Of a stretch of DNA of 20,947 nucleotides, positions 20,185 through 20,947 are shown piece by piece. Origin of the DNA: a virus; IMG/VR virus record IMGVR_UViG_3300028388_002874, positions 1 through 20,947 of that record, one strand, 5' to 3'. The notes beneath the pieces were generated by a model. It made no database searches and was not told the DNA's origin. It saw nothing but the letters and a program-made list of their open reading frames with translations. The position numbers and the translations under genes were made by a program. How positions within the stretch are numbered: the stretch's first letter is position 1; every line of letters starts with the position of its first letter.

Positions 20185-20216
20185 TTTCAAACTTCACACT
20201 TCACCCTTCGAACTTT
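20185..20216. repeat. Heptad repeat R8, right arm only
   Basis: TTTCAAACTTCACACTTC and further units on the plus strand. It covers the end of the small membrane protein gene (KVRRVKCEV) and lies upstream of the NrdD-like gene. Confidence 0.8.
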
Positions 20217-20339
20217 CCCATGCGTCCACATCGCGCAAACCGCCCCAATGCCGCCGCCGGCGCTGATCCATGGCCAACTCCCCCAGCCGCTGACGACGAT
20301 GGCGCCCACGACGGCGATCTCGCCGGCGGCGATGAGCAT
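20187..20339 (-). CDS. Small membrane protein (50 aa)
   Basis: It starts MLIAAGEIAVVGAIVVSGWG, with two short hydrophobic segments (IAVVGAIVVSGW and ISAGGGIGAVCAMW) separated by a Pro-Trp turn. ATG at 20339 lies five bases after the methyltransferase stop. The same frame is open upstream to the helicase start, but that stretch is a shadow of the methyltransferase. The last residues are repeat-encoded (R8). The function is unknown; a small hairpin-like membrane protein is the best description. Confidence 0.5.
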   Translation of the reverse strand: MLIAAGEIAVVGAIVVSGWGSWPWISAGGGIGAVCAMWTHGKVRRVKCEV

Positions 20340-20344
20340 CGGCG

Positions 20345-20680
20345 TCAGCGCCGCGGCCAGGTAGTGCCCGCCGGTGACGTTGAGCTGCTGCAGCGCGCGG
20401 CCTCGAGGTGGCCGACGGCGCTGCGGTAGTAGTTCGGATTCAGCTCCGAGCCGATGAACCGGCGCCCGAGCTCCAGCGCGGTGACGCCTTCGCTGCCGAT
20501 GCCGGTGAACGGGCTCCAGATGACCTCGTCGCGGTTGCTCCACAGCTCGATGGCGCGGGCGGTGATGTTCATGGGCATCGGGCACAGGTGGCGCTCGGCG
20601 TTCGGGTCGCGCGACTGCTTGACGTTGAGCACCTCGGTGGCGCGCAGGTCGTAGTCGCCGCCGCCGCTGCGCCCGCGAGC
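20345..20680 (-). pseudogene. DNA methyltransferase, C-terminal fragment
   Basis: The frame opens after a TAG at 20681 with GGGDYDLRATEVLNVKQSRD, then PNAERHLCPMP, ARAIELWSNRDEVIWSPFTG and IGSEGVTALELGRRFIGSEL. The FTGIGSEG block is the AdoMet-binding motif of N6-adenine/N4-cytosine methyltransferases. The usual order places the catalytic DPPY-type motif earlier, and this is missing because the gene is cut by the helicase junction. The fragment has no start codon of its own except a GTG at 20632. It would not be active alone. Confidence 0.8.
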
Positions 20681-20689
20681 CTACCACGC

Positions 20690-20936
20690 CCCTCCGCTCA
20701 TTCTGTGCCTCCGCCCGCGCCAGCGTTGCCATGATGGACGTTTTGCCCATGCCGGGACGGGCGCACACCACCACCATATCGCCGGGTAGCATAGGGTTCA
20801 TGACCTCGTCCACGCACGCTACGCCAAACGGGATGCCCGGTGCATTCAGCGTGCGCTCGGCGAACGCCACGTGCTCCGCCGATAGGTCCGCCGGATTGTG
20901 AATCAGCTCGCGCAGTTGTTCGTGTTTGTCGCTCAT
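20690..20936 (-). pseudogene. DnaB-like helicase, N-terminal fragment with Walker A
   Basis: It starts MSDKHEQLRELIHNPADLSA, then IPFGVACVDEVMNPMLPGDM and the P-loop VVVCARPGMGKTSIMATLA of RecA-fold helicases of the DnaB type. It lacks the DnaB N-terminal domain, like several short phage helicases. After about NERRG (residue 83) the frame turns into Arg-rich shadow of the methyltransferase. Walker B and the rest are gone. ATG at 20936 is close to the window edge, so upstream context is not visible. Confidence 0.78.
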
Positions 20937-20947
20937 AGCGCCCCGCT

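Noticed and set aside
3443-20216. CRISPR array
   Set aside because: The heptads are contiguous, imperfect and without unique spacers of constant length, and there are no cas genes.
3443-20216. Target-site or terminal repeats of an insertion sequence
   Set aside because: No transposase lies between any pair of copies in this window, and copies vary too much for fresh terminal repeats.
1-20947. tRNA genes or phage attachment site
   Set aside because: No cloverleaf or tRNA-like 3' end was recognised by eye, and no integrase is present to define an attachment site.

Overview
The window is a block of a tailed double-stranded DNA phage, probably a siphovirus, either a prophage or a free phage contig. 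The DNA is GC-rich. Essentially every supported gene is on the minus strand, so transcription runs from position 20947 towards 1. The gene families (lambda-gpA-type terminase, lambda-type portal, HK97 protease and capsid, gpG/gpT-like tail chaperones, GH24 lysozyme, XF1762 family, Mor-type regulator) fit a phage of a Gram-negative, probably proteobacterial, host. No host gene, integrase, tRNA, rRNA or attachment site was found, so the host cannot be named. No gene on the plus strand could be supported.

Layout in transcription order. (1) 20936-19236, DNA metabolism: the front of a DnaB-like helicase joined to the back of a DNA methyltransferase, a small membrane protein, a mini NrdD-like protein, a small unknown protein, and SSB. 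(2) 19225-17732, accessory: a zinc-finger-like protein, a possible gpZ-like virion protein and an XF1762-family protein. (3) 17735-10531, packaging and head: terminase large subunit with an intein in its P-loop, a Mor-like helix-turn-helix protein, a gpW-position protein, portal, and a fused prohead protease and major capsid protein. (4) 10461-6618, virion surface: a possible decoration protein, a head-tail protein with a discoidin-like domain, and several fibre or spike-like proteins. (5) 6645-4675, a densely overlapping run of small genes (likely holin or spanin functions) ending in a GH24 lysozyme. (6) 4662-1, a Rossmann-like protein, tail terminator, tail tube, two tail assembly chaperones linked by a probable -1 frameshift, and the start of a tape measure protein with an embedded M15-type peptidase-like domain. 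Lysis and fibre genes therefore sit between the head and tail modules.

Three things stand out. First, a family of imperfect 7-base repeats (GAAGTTT-like on one side, its complement on the other) occupies eight gene junctions. Three copies share the core GCGCTTCGCGC, and the repeats run into the coding ends of several proteins. Second, the terminase intein has the features of a class 3 intein: Ala at position 1, a Trp-Cys-Thr triad and Thr at +1. It carries a LAGLIDADG endonuclease with an extra CxxGH/CxxC zinc-like motif. Third, three essential-looking genes (terminase, portal, helicase/methyltransferase) each show an internal junction with lost sequence and a frame change. This suggests either a decaying prophage or assembly collapse.
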